Source: Streptomyces sp. NBC_01224 (GTDB taxonomy: Bacteria; Actinomycetota; Actinomycetes; Streptomycetales; Streptomycetaceae). From it: DNA of 64,000 nucleotides. The stretch lies in assembly GCF_036002945.1 (NCBI RefSeq), contig NZ_CP108529.1:4707001-4771000 (forward strand), given 5' to 3'. Shown piece after piece: positions 42,274-51,477 of this stretch. The translations under genes were made by a program, and so were the position numbers. A model generated the notes under the pieces. That model made no database searches. It was given only the letters and a program-made list of their open reading frames with translations, and was not told the origin of the DNA. Numbering within the stretch: the first letter of the stretch is position 1; every line of letters starts with the position of its first letter.

Positions 42274-44206
42274 GTGGTGGAACTGAGGGGAAGCGGGGCC
42301 GAGCCGCTGGAGGCGGGGGATCCACGCCGGATCGGGCCGATTCCGCTGGCGGGCCGACTCGGGGCCGGCGGCATGGGACGGGTGTACTTAGGGATCCATG
42401 AAGGCCGGTACGTCGCCGTCAAGCAACTCCTGTCCTCCGTCGTCGGCGAGGACGAGGACTTCCTGCGCCGATTCGGGCACGAGCTCGACAACCTCTCCCG
42501 GCTGCCCGCCGAGGCCACCGCACCGCTGCTCGCCAGCGACCGCACCGCACGGCCCCCGTGGTTCGCCACCGCGTACGTTCCCGGGCTCACCCTGAGGGAG
42601 GCCCTTGAGCTGCACGGCAGCCCGCTGCCCGCGCGAGCGCTGTGGCTGCTGCTGCGCGAGGCGGCGGCAGGCCTGGAGTCGGTGCACGCGCTGGGCATGG
42701 TGCACCGGGACCTCAAACCGTCCAACGTCATGCTGACCGTCGACGGGCTCACCCTCATCGACTTCGGCGTCGCCCGGGCCGCCGAACAGAGTCAGTTGAC
42801 CAGAACTGGCATGGTCGTGGGCACGCCCGCCTACATGGCGCCGGAACAGGCTTCCGCCTCCCGGCGGTTGAGCGGCTTCACCGATGTCTTCGCGCTGGGC
42901 TCGGTACTCGCGTACGCGGCCTGCGGGGAGCCGCCCTTCGGCAACGAGTCGGGCCACGGTGTGCTGTACCGCATCGTTCACGAAGAGCCCGACCTGGCGC
43001 CGTTGCGAGAGCTGGATCCGGAACTTGCCGAGGTCGTCGAGGCCTGCCTTGCCAAGGACCCCGACGGTCGCCCCACCGCCACCGAACTCCTCGAACGTGC
43101 CTCGCAGCACGGCCCGTTCGACGCCCCGCTGTGGCCGGCGGCCATCACCGAGCGCCTGTCCGAGCGGGCCGCCTTCGCCGTGGACGTGCAGGAGATCGAC
43201 GTACCGACTGTCCCGCTCGTCGGCGGAAAGCCGGTGCCGGACCAGAAGCCGGAGCCGAAGGAGGGCTCCGCGCCGGTGCCCGAGGAGGGCTCTGGGCCGA
43301 AGCCGAAGTCCGAGCCGGAGGGGGGCTCCGCGCCGGAGCCGAAGCCCGAGCCCCGCCCGGAACGAGCCGCGCCGCCTGAACGCCGCCGCCGCGCCCGCCC
43401 TCTCGTCCTCGTCGTCCCCCTTGTCGTGGCCGTGGGTGGGGCGACCCTCGCCATTCAGAACCTGCCGTATACGTCCTCGCCGAAGGCCGAGGCGCACGTC
43501 ACCCCGTCGGACTCGGCCTCGGCGCCCGCTGACCCGACGTCGCCAACGGCGGACGAGAAGCCGTCGGGCAAGGCGTCACCGGCGAAGTCGTCGGCCAAGG
43601 ACAGGCATGAGAAGGGCGACGAGGACGGCGCAGGTGGGGCCCAAGTCGCCGGGGGCACCGGGACCGGCACACAGGACGGTGCGGGCGGAAGCGGCCGGTC
43701 CGGAGGCTCGGGCACCTCCGGCGGCTCAGGCACCTCCAGCAGTTCGGGCACCTCCAGCAGTTCGGGAGGCTCCAGCAGTTCGGGAGGCTCCGGCACCCCC
43801 GGCACCTCCGGCGGCGGGAAATCCACGGCCCCCCCCACCTCCCGCCTCCGGCACCTTCCGCTACCGCAACGGCGACAACAACAAGTGCGTCACCCAGATC
43901 TACGGCGCATCCGACTCCGGGAACTGCTCGGACTCGACCGCCCGGTGGACCGTCAAGAGCAAGTCGGACGGCAGCTTCAAGCTCGTCAACCAGCAGACCG
44001 GTGGGTGCCTGTACTCCAACGGGCTCGGGCAGGCCGTGTTCGTGGGCGACTGCGCCCAGGACGTCGGCCGACTGTGGCGTACGGGTGCGGGCGGCAGCCT
44101 CCGGAGCGACTACGGCGGCGGCTGCCTCGACCTGGGCATGAGCAGCGGTCTGGTGACGACCATGTGCGCCGGGGAGGCGTCGCAGCGCTGGACGAGGCAG
44201 ACCTAG
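42274..44206 (+). CDS. Ser/Thr protein kinase with lectin-like C-terminal domain, frameshifted at a C8 tract
   Basis: Membrane receptor kinase. Kinase domain residues about 20-275 with GAGGMGRVYLG, VAVKQ, VHRDLKPSNVML, DFGVA and MAPEQ, all intact. A Glu/Pro/Lys juxtamembrane repeat region is followed by one TM helix (PLVLVVPLVVAVGGATLAI, about residues 381-399) and a Gly/Ser-rich spacer. At GGCCCCCCCCACC (C run 43829-43836) the frame is lost. One C fewer restores it and adds a roughly 110-residue extracellular domain (GTFRYRNGDNNKCVTQIYG to SQRWTRQT, stop 44206) resembling a ricin-type lectin. As written, the kinase frame runs on with no known homology to a stop at 44676. Sequencing error, slippage or real mutation cannot be told apart here. 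Confidence 0.75.
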
Positions 44207-44342
44207 AAGAGCGATGCACCCCGGGGCGGACACCGAACCGGACCGGGCGATGCGTCATCAAGGTCCCTCTGCGGGCCGCCGGGGCCGCCCGGGCCGACGG
44301 CCCGCATCGCGCATCCGCTGGGCCCGGCGCCCATCCGCCCGG

Positions 44343-46334
44343 CTATGACCGCGGCGCCACGGGGCGTCGCCTGCGCAGCAGTTCGGCCAGGCCCCGCCGC
44401 GTCGCCGCGATCACCACCCGGTCCTCGGGGCGCAGTACGTACCCGGGGTGCAGGTCCCAGACCAGGCCCGACGGACGGTCCGGGGAGGCGGGGGCGGGTG
44501 TGGCCAGGTCCGGGCGGCGGTGCTCCGGCGGGGTGGCGTCCAGGGCGAGGACCCGCCAGGCGCCCGCCCGGAACGCCTGCTCCACCGTGCGGCCCTCCAA
44601 CTGCGGGTGGCCCGCGACCTCGACCGCCGCGAACAGCATCACCTTCCGCTCGACCGGGATCGCGCCCAGGATCTGACGGCCCATCATGGCGACCGCGAAG
44701 GACGGAGCGGCGAGGTGGGAGACGGATCGGGAGCGGGTCAGGGCCTGCGGGTGGGCGGTGCGCAGGGTGCGGTAGACGGCGGTGGCGAACTCGTCGTCGA
44801 ACAGGCGCAGGGCGACACGCAGGTCCGGCTTGACCGAGCGGGCGTACAGCGCGGCCTCCAGGTTGGTGGTGTCGATGCTGGTCAGGGCGAGAAGTGCGCG
44901 GGAGCGCTGGATCTTCGCCGCCTCCAGCACGCCCTCCTGCGTGACGTCACCGAGGACCACCGGTACGTGCAGCCGCCGGGCCACGGGGATTCCGCGTGCG
45001 TCCGGGTCGTTCTCCACGCACACCACGGGAATGCCGAGCTCACGCAGCCGGACGAGGACCCGCGTACCGATCTTGCCGAGGCCGAGCAGCACCACATGTC
45101 CGGACAGGCCCCGTGGCGGCCGGCGCAGGGACGAGGCCGTACGGAGCGACCCGAAGGCCTCCAGCACACCCGCCACGAGCAGCGGCAGCAGCATCAACCC
45201 GGCCACACCCGAGAGAAGTTGGATCACCTGACGGGCCATGGAGTCGCCGATCGCCGGGTCACCCATCGCGAACAGGTCCAGCAGCGTCAGATACGCGGCG
45301 TGCAACGGATCGTCGCCGGTGGTGAGCGTGGAGGCGACGGCGAGGCCCAGCACGGCCAGGCCGACACCCAGCGCCGACCAGCGCAGCCGCCGTGAGAAGA
45401 ACTGGCTGAGCGGTGCGCCCCTGCCGCCCATCCGGGGCGGCGGACCGGCCGGTCCCGCCTGGCTGACCGCCTCCAGGACGACCGTGCCACGCCCGGTCGC
45501 GGCGGCTACCTGCCGTTCGTCGGGCAGGAGTTGAGGGCCCTCCTCGCCGCTGCTGTCGGAGCCCTCGGTGCCCGCCGGGTCATGGGTGGTGGAGGAGAGC
45601 AGCGCGAGGGTGCACAGGCCGGGGTCGGCGATCCGGCCGTCCTCGGGCGGGGTGCGTTCGGCGGCGCGCAGCAGCAGGCCCTCCGCCTGGATGACCTTGC
45701 TGGAGCCGGTGAGGGCGGTCGCCGCGAGGGCGGGTGCGGCGGTGTCGGCGTCGGAGAGGACGGTGGTCGATGCGTCCAGCGCCCTCGGGTCCAGGCCGGG
45801 TGCGGCAACGGCGGCGGCCTGGTCGAGCAGGGTCTCCAGATACTGGCCCAGCTTGCGGTTGTAGAGCCGGATGACCAGCCGGAGGCGGGGGTTGAGACGG
45901 CGGGCGGTCAGCGCGGCGCGGATATTGCGCTCGTCGTCGTCATAGACCAGGGCCAGCGCGGCGGCCGATTCGACGCCCGCCTCCTCGAAGGCCTCGTCGG
46001 ACGGCTCGGGCGCCTCCAGGATGCGTACCGCCTCGACCCCGGCGTTGGTGTCGCCGTTTCCGGGAGCACCTGCGGAACCGTTCCCGCCATTACGGTTCAT
46101 CGCCTGCGACATCCGGCCGAACAGCGCCGCCGCCCGGCCCCGCCCGGTCAGCGGCAGCTCCGGCCGACGTGCGTCGCGCCCCGGCGGCAGAACGAGGGTG
46201 ACCCGCTCCCCGTACACATAGCGCAGCTCCACGGCGAGCCGCTGGGCCAGTGCGTCGTCACCGCAGACGACCATGTGCCCGCTGAACGGGGAGCGTTGGG
46301 GCTGTTGGGGAAGTGTAGACACGGGACCCAGCAT
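44343..46334 (-). CDS. two-domain RCK (TrkA-N) potassium channel-like NAD-binding protein
   Basis: Protein of 663 aa. Two TrkA-N-type domains: the first at residues about 18-170 (SGHMVVCGDDALAQRLAVEL) lacks a clean GxGxxG; the second begins GHVVLLGLGKIGTRVLVRL near residue 425 and is canonical. Between them are two hydrophobic segments (about 325-345 and 375-395) with a pore-loop-like stretch, LTLLDLFAMGDP, so it resembles an ion channel with a GYG-like position changed. It is the last gene of an operon 30 bases after the ATPase stop. Whether it conducts ions is unproven. Confidence 0.78.
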   Translation of the reverse strand: MLGPVSTLPQQPQRSPFSGHMVVCGDDALAQRLAVELRYVYGERVTLVLPPGRDARRPELPLTGRGRAAALFGRMSQAMNRNGGNGSAGAPGNGDTNAGVEAVRILEAPEPSDEAFEEAGVESAAALALVYDDDERNIRAALTARRLNPRLRLVIRLYNRKLGQYLETLLDQAAAVAAPGLDPRALDASTTVLSDADTAAPALAATALTGSSKVIQAEGLLLRAAERTPPEDGRIADPGLCTLALLSSTTHDPAGTEGSDSSGEEGPQLLPDERQVAAATGRGTVVLEAVSQAGPAGPPPRMGGRGAPLSQFFSRRLRWSALGVGLAVLGLAVASTLTTGDDPLHAAYLTLLDLFAMGDPAIGDSMARQVIQLLSGVAGLMLLPLLVAGVLEAFGSLRTASSLRRPPRGLSGHVVLLGLGKIGTRVLVRLRELGIPVVCVENDPDARGIPVARRLHVPVVLGDVTQEGVLEAAKIQRSRALLALTSIDTTNLEAALYARSVKPDLRVALRLFDDEFATAVYRTLRTAHPQALTRSRSVSHLAAPSFAVAMMGRQILGAIPVERKVMLFAAVEVAGHPQLEGRTVEQAFRAGAWRVLALDATPPEHRRPDLATPAPASPDRPSGLVWDLHPGYVLRPEDRVVIAATRRGLAELLRRRRPVAPRS

Positions 46335-46364
46335 GCCTTGCGCCTCTCCGTCGTACCCGCCCGG

Positions 46365-49300
46365 TCAGTGATCTTCCTGCGGAACGGCCGATGGCGGCGC
46401 CGCGTGCCGCGCCTGCGAGTTGGTGAGCAGATGGCGCGGGTCCGCGGCCCGGACGATCGCCGACTCGACCGCCGCGATCCGGTCCGCGAGCAGCCCCAGT
46501 GCGGCGACCGCTCTGGCGACGGGGTCGCCGTCCGGGGCGCCGAGCGACTGCGTACGGACATAGGAGGCGGTGATCGCGGACCAGCGCGCGGACTGCTCGG
46601 CGGTGAGGCGGCCGCGCAGCGCGGCGAGTTTCAGCAGGTTGGACTCCGCGCCCGTGGTCAGCGTCTGGGCCTCGCCCGCGTAGTGGTCGTCGATGACGGC
46701 GAGGAGTTCCGCGTCGTTCATCACCGGCACGATCCGCTCGGCGATCTTGTTCATGTTGCGGTACGAGCCCTGCAGCCGGAACGGCGGCTCGGTGCGCGTC
46801 GCGTCCGTCTGCGCGGCCGAGGCGATGTACGCGGCGTTCACGGCCAGGACCGTGTCCCGGGCGGTCAGCAGATGACGCAGTACCGCGACGATCCGGTCCA
46901 CCTCGGCAGGCGTGTACGGGTGGTCGAGCCGGTCCGTGCGGATTGCGCGGTCCGCGCCGGAGGCGAGCCGCACGAACAGGGCGAGATCCTCGCCAGAACG
47001 CCCGGCGAGCGGGGCCAGCACCGGGTTGGCGGTCAGCGCGTTCTCGACGAAGCTCAGCGCGAAGACGTCCTCCCGGCCGCTCAGCACCTCGCCGAGATTC
47101 CACACGTCGGCCCGGTTGGCAAGCATGTCGGGGATACGGAACCGCGCCCCCGACTCGGTGTACGGATTGCCCGCCATGCACACCGCGAACCGCTTGCCCC
47201 GCAGGTCGTAGCTGCGCGGCTCGCCGTCCCGTACGCCCTCGATACGGCGGGTGGCGTCGCAGAGCGGAATGAATTTCTGGAGCAGTTCGGGCGAGGTGTG
47301 CTGAATGTCGTCGAGGTAGAGGAGCGTGTTGTTGCCCGTCTCCAGAGCGAAGTTGATCTTCTCGATCTCCTGGCGGGCGGTCGCGGTGCGCGCCTGCGCC
47401 GGGTCGAGGGAGGTCACGTCGTGGCCGAGGTTCGGCCCGCTGATCCTGACGAGGACCAGGCCGAGCCGGTCGGCGACGTACTCCATGAGCGTCGTCTTGC
47501 CGTAGCCGGGCGGTGACACGAGCAGCAGCAGGCCCTGCGAGTCGGTGCGCCGGTCGGCGTCGGCGGTGCCGAGCTGCTTGGCGAGGCTGTCGCCGATCAA
47601 CGGCAGATACACCTCGTCCAGGAGCCGGTTGCGGACGAACGCCGACATGACGCGCGGCCGGTGGTCCTCCAGCCGCAGCCGGGCACGCTCGGCGGCGACG
47701 AGTTCGGTGCGCAGGCGCTGGTAGGCGCGGAACCCGGGGACGGCGGTGGTGCGGAACCGGTCGGTGCGGGCAAGGAGTTCATCGAGGCGGACGGTCAGCC
47801 GGCCGCGGTCGATGCGCGGGTGGGTGCCGAGCAGGCCGTCCACGGTCGCGGTGAGCGGCGCCTCGCACTCGTACCGGGCGAGCACCGGCTCCGGGCAGAG
47901 TTCCACTGCGACGGCCTCCGCCAGATCGCCCGCGTCGATCTCCGTACCGCTCGCGGCGGCGTACGAGGCGAGCCAGCCCTCGACCAGCTGGCGCCGGGCG
48001 GAGAAGTCGTCGTGGAGTGCGGCGAGGTCCTCGTCGTACGCCGAAGATCCCGTCGTGCGACGGAACTTGTCCAGGAACGTGCGGGCGGTGGCGCTCGTGA
48101 CGAATCCGGCCGGGCCGCTCGTCAGCTCCTCGAAGAGGTACGCGGCGACGGCCCGGGGGTCGTCGCCCCGGATGACTTGCGCCCACTCCTCCTGAAGACC
48201 GGCGATGGCCGGGGCGAGGCCGAACGTGTCACGGGCGCGGGCCAGCGAGAGGGCCCGCCGGGTCCAGGAGGTGCGCCGGGCCTCGTCCGTCCCGTACGCC
48301 CAGAACAGCTGCGCCGCCGCTCGTGCGGCGGGCGGGCAGCGCAGCAGTCCGGCCCCGGCGTGCAGCCTCAGCAGGGTGGTGAGGATGGCGGTGGCGTCCT
48401 CGTCGTGGACACCGCGCTGGTAGCCCTCGTCGTACGCGGACGCCGCCGACTCCCGTACCAGCGCCGTCAGTTCGGCAGTGTTCAGGGCGCCGAGGGTGTC
48501 GGCGCCCTGCTCGTCCAGGAGCCGGGCGGCCAGATGCTCGGCGCGGTAGACGTGCGGGGACTCCGAGGGCAGCGTCTGGTCCCAGTATGCGCGGGCCGTC
48601 TCGAAGGCCGGGTCGGTGACCGGCGCCCGGTAGTCCGTGCCGGTGAGGGCGAACGCGAGCCGGTCCCCGTGCGGGACGAGCGTCAGGTCGAAGGGCTGGG
48701 TGTTCACGGCGAACCGGTGCCGGCCGAGACGGATCGTCGCGCCGCCGTCCGCGTACAGCTCACTGCGGTCGCGCAGGGCCCGCCCGGCCTCCTGGCGGGC
48801 GGCCAGCAGCTGCCCGTCCAGCTCCTCGGCGCGCACCGGGTCGCCGAGTTCCCGCAACTCGTCCGCGGTGCGGCGGACCTTGGCGACCATCGGGTCGGAG
48901 GCGAAGTAGGTGTGGACGGAGTCCAGGTCGGGCAGGGCGGCCAGCCGACGGGACACCGTATCGAGGACCCGGGCCGCCGAATCCGCCAGCCGCTCCGCCC
49001 GCCGGGCGCGGGCGTCCTGCAACGTCTGCTTACGGGCCGAGAACGCCTCGTACACTTCCGTCCGCCGCCCGGCCAGCTCGGCAAGGAAGTCGTCGAACTC
49101 CGCGAACCGCGACTCCAGGTTCTCCAGCTGGAGCAGCAGCCTGGCCAGTTGCTCGTCACAGGCGTCCGGGGTGTCCGCGGCGGCCAGCGCCCCCGTGACG
49201 GCCTGCCCGAGCAGTGCGAACTCGGCGGCGAACTCCGCGCGGCCCTCGTGGTCCAGGAGCTCGCGACGGCGCGCGTCGAGGGTGGCGCGGGCCCGGTTCA

Positions 49301-51332
49301 CCCCGCCGAGGACCTCCGCGATCCGCTCCAGGATCGACGTACGGACCGTCGCGTCACCGATGTCGAGCCCGGCGACGACATCCGTGACGGTGCTCAGGCC
49401 GTCCGTCATCTCCGTCAGCCGGTCGCCGAGCGCCGAGGCGTCCACGACGGTGGTGAGCGCGGACGCCTCGGCGGCCAGGCGCGCGATGTCCTCGTGGTAG
49501 CCGGTGAACGCGTCGTCCCGGCCGAGGAACGCGACGGCGCGCCGGTCGGCCGAGTCGATGTCGGCGGCCGTGTCGGCGGTCAGCGCGGCGATCCGCTCGG
49601 TGTCGGCGTACCGCATCTCGGCGAGCATCGCCAAATGGCCCTGGACACGTCGGAGTTCGGTGAGCTGGGTGACCCAGGCGGCGGCGGAGCGCGGGGCCTC
49701 GCCACGGATGCGGCGGACGAGTGCGGTGAGCCGGTCGGCCGTCTCGGTGAGCGCCTCGGCGGCCTGCCGGGTCAGCTCCTGCACCGTGTCGAACTCGGTG
49801 AGGACCTGCTGGGCGGTGGCCCGAAGCTCCGCCAACGGGGCGGCCAGTTCGCCGAGTTCGGAGTCGGTCAGCCAGTGGTAGCGGTCGGTGGCACGGGTGC
49901 AGTCCGCTACCAGCTGTGCATACACGGCGGCGGTCGGTGTCGTCTCGGCGGCGCTGTGCGCGAGCGCGAGGCAGTCGGAGATGCCGCGCACCAGATCGGC
50001 GTTGCCGATCCGGGCGAGCGGACCGGCCTGGGCGGGCCGGGAGGCGGCGTAGGTGTCGGAGACGTACGGGGTCTGCCAGCGCTGCAGCGGGTGGACCCGG
50101 GCCGGTTCGTCGCCCGTGGCGGTAGCTCGCAGGAGGACGAGCGTGCCGTCGTCGAGCAGGGCGTGGCCGCGGCCCTGGAGAGGAGTGGCGACCTCCTGCC
50201 GGATCAGGTTGTAGGGCAGGAGCAGGCTGCGGCCGTCGTCGGGGGAGCGGAAGACATACAGGACGTCCTCGCCGTTCGGCGAGCGGACCGCGCCCTCGAA
50301 CACCGGGTCGGTGAGCGGCTCGGCGATGTCGAAGGTCTTGGCGGTGCCGGTGGTGAGGTAGTAGCCGCCGGGGAAGATGATCCCCTGGTCCTCCGGGAGC
50401 CGGTGGCAGGCGGGCCCGATGAGGTCCAGACGCAGGACCGTGCCGAGGAGTGTGTTGAAGACCAGATACCGCCAGGCCTCCTCGTTGTACGGGCGGACGC
50501 GGAGCAGGACCAGCGGGCCGATCTCGGCATGCTCGACATCCGCGTCGGCGAGTGACTGGAGGGGCTCGGCGACCGGCTCCTCGTAGATCCCGTCGGGGGT
50601 GTCGGTGTCGTTGACCGTCTTGACGGTGAGGGTGCCGCCGAGTGTGTCGACGAAGAGGACGGCGTCCGTGCCGTCTCCCTCCCCGCCCACGGCGATGTGC
50701 GGGTGCCGGCCGAGGACGTGGGCCTCGCGGCCCGCGACGGTCCAGGTGAAGTCGTGCGACGGCGGGAAGACGTGATCGCGGTCGCCGCGCGCGTCGAGGA
50801 ACGCGCCGGGCGAACCGTCCGGGGCGAGCGCCCAGCGCAGCACGCGGATGCCGTCGGCACTCTCGCCGGTACGGAAGACTGCCAGCAGCCTGCCGTCCAC
50901 GCGGCGCAGCCGCAGGAGGCGGGCGTCGCGGTAGTAACGGTGCAGGGCGGCGAATTCGCGCACGAAGGCTTCGTCTTCGAGCAGACCGCCTCCGCCGTGG
51001 AGTGCCTCCTCCAATTCGGGGCCGTACAGGGCGAGTACGTCGCCGACGTCGGCTTGTTCCGCTGCCCCCGGTCCCCGTTCGAACCCGAAGAGCAGCCGGC
51101 CGCCGACGGCCACCAGGTCACGGGGTACGGATGGCTGCTCGGTACGGATCTGCTCGGTGCCGGTGAGCCGGAGCTCGGTCGACCCGAACTCCGCTGTGCG
51201 CCGTGCGTTGAGCGCCTCGGCGCGGCTCGCGAGATCGGCGGCCCGGGCGGTCAGCCTGCGGCGCAGCACGTCGTACGTCCCCGCGTCCACGGGGCCGCCG
51301 TTGGGCGGTGCGGTCGTGGTGTCGGTTTCCAT
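46365..51332 (-). CDS. giant DUF3686-type AAA ATPase (DNA-repair ATPase family)
   Basis: Protein of 1655 aa. The N-terminal about 400 residues carry a beta-rich DUF3686-like region (VAVGGRLLFGFERGPGAAEQADVGDVLALYG, split by loops). The middle is mainly helical with coiled-coil-like stretches. The C-terminal AAA domain has the P-loop SPPGYGKTTLMEYVADRLG near residue 1272 and Walker B NNTLLYLDDIQHTSPELLQKF. Database members are labelled DNA repair ATPase but the role is unproven; I recall them being found beside flotillin genes, as here. ATG 51332 has GGGAGAG 9 nt upstream. Confidence 0.82.
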   Translation of the reverse strand: METDTTTAPPNGGPVDAGTYDVLRRRLTARAADLASRAEALNARRTAEFGSTELRLTGTEQIRTEQPSVPRDLVAVGGRLLFGFERGPGAAEQADVGDVLALYGPELEEALHGGGGLLEDEAFVREFAALHRYYRDARLLRLRRVDGRLLAVFRTGESADGIRVLRWALAPDGSPGAFLDARGDRDHVFPPSHDFTWTVAGREAHVLGRHPHIAVGGEGDGTDAVLFVDTLGGTLTVKTVNDTDTPDGIYEEPVAEPLQSLADADVEHAEIGPLVLLRVRPYNEEAWRYLVFNTLLGTVLRLDLIGPACHRLPEDQGIIFPGGYYLTTGTAKTFDIAEPLTDPVFEGAVRSPNGEDVLYVFRSPDDGRSLLLPYNLIRQEVATPLQGRGHALLDDGTLVLLRATATGDEPARVHPLQRWQTPYVSDTYAASRPAQAGPLARIGNADLVRGISDCLALAHSAAETTPTAAVYAQLVADCTRATDRYHWLTDSELGELAAPLAELRATAQQVLTEFDTVQELTRQAAEALTETADRLTALVRRIRGEAPRSAAAWVTQLTELRRVQGHLAMLAEMRYADTERIAALTADTAADIDSADRRAVAFLGRDDAFTGYHEDIARLAAEASALTTVVDASALGDRLTEMTDGLSTVTDVVAGLDIGDATVRTSILERIAEVLGGVNRARATLDARRRELLDHEGRAEFAAEFALLGQAVTGALAAADTPDACDEQLARLLLQLENLESRFAEFDDFLAELAGRRTEVYEAFSARKQTLQDARARRAERLADSAARVLDTVSRRLAALPDLDSVHTYFASDPMVAKVRRTADELRELGDPVRAEELDGQLLAARQEAGRALRDRSELYADGGATIRLGRHRFAVNTQPFDLTLVPHGDRLAFALTGTDYRAPVTDPAFETARAYWDQTLPSESPHVYRAEHLAARLLDEQGADTLGALNTAELTALVRESAASAYDEGYQRGVHDEDATAILTTLLRLHAGAGLLRCPPAARAAAQLFWAYGTDEARRTSWTRRALSLARARDTFGLAPAIAGLQEEWAQVIRGDDPRAVAAYLFEELTSGPAGFVTSATARTFLDKFRRTTGSSAYDEDLAALHDDFSARRQLVEGWLASYAAASGTEIDAGDLAEAVAVELCPEPVLARYECEAPLTATVDGLLGTHPRIDRGRLTVRLDELLARTDRFRTTAVPGFRAYQRLRTELVAAERARLRLEDHRPRVMSAFVRNRLLDEVYLPLIGDSLAKQLGTADADRRTDSQGLLLLVSPPGYGKTTLMEYVADRLGLVLVRISGPNLGHDVTSLDPAQARTATARQEIEKINFALETGNNTLLYLDDIQHTSPELLQKFIPLCDATRRIEGVRDGEPRSYDLRGKRFAVCMAGNPYTESGARFRIPDMLANRADVWNLGEVLSGREDVFALSFVENALTANPVLAPLAGRSGEDLALFVRLASGADRAIRTDRLDHPYTPAEVDRIVAVLRHLLTARDTVLAVNAAYIASAAQTDATRTEPPFRLQGSYRNMNKIAERIVPVMNDAELLAVIDDHYAGEAQTLTTGAESNLLKLAALRGRLTAEQSARWSAITASYVRTQSLGAPDGDPVARAVAALGLLADRIAAVESAIVRAADPRHLLTNSQARHAAPPSAVPQEDH

Positions 51333-51399
51333 ACGTACGGCTCTCCCTACGAGGTGTGTGGTGCGGGTGCGTCCCGCTGCCGGGGCGTGTCCTCGATCT

Positions 51400-51424
51400 C
51401 CCCCATGCCTTGAGGGCATGGGGG
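51400..51424 (-). terminator. hairpin between flotillin and ATPase genes
   Basis: CCCCCATGCC (51400-51409) pairs with the GGCATGGGGG at 51415-51424 around a 5-nt loop. It lies in the 145-base gap within the operon, so it may lower transcription into the ATPase gene. This CCCCCATGCC/GGCATGGGGG hairpin also occurs elsewhere in Streptomyces genomes. Confidence 0.55.
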
Positions 51425-51477
51425 GACCCCCTCGACGGGCTTGGTCCGTCCTGCCCGTCCGGCGATCGAGGTCCGCG

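Noticed and set aside
41908..44676. 922-aa frame through the kinase and beyond
   Set aside because: The part before 42274 is decayed sequence, and the part after the C8 tract is out-of-frame; only the kinase portion is real.
47661..50555. 964-aa frame opposite the giant ATPase
   Set aside because: Arg/Gly/Val-rich composition typical of antisense frames; no domain.
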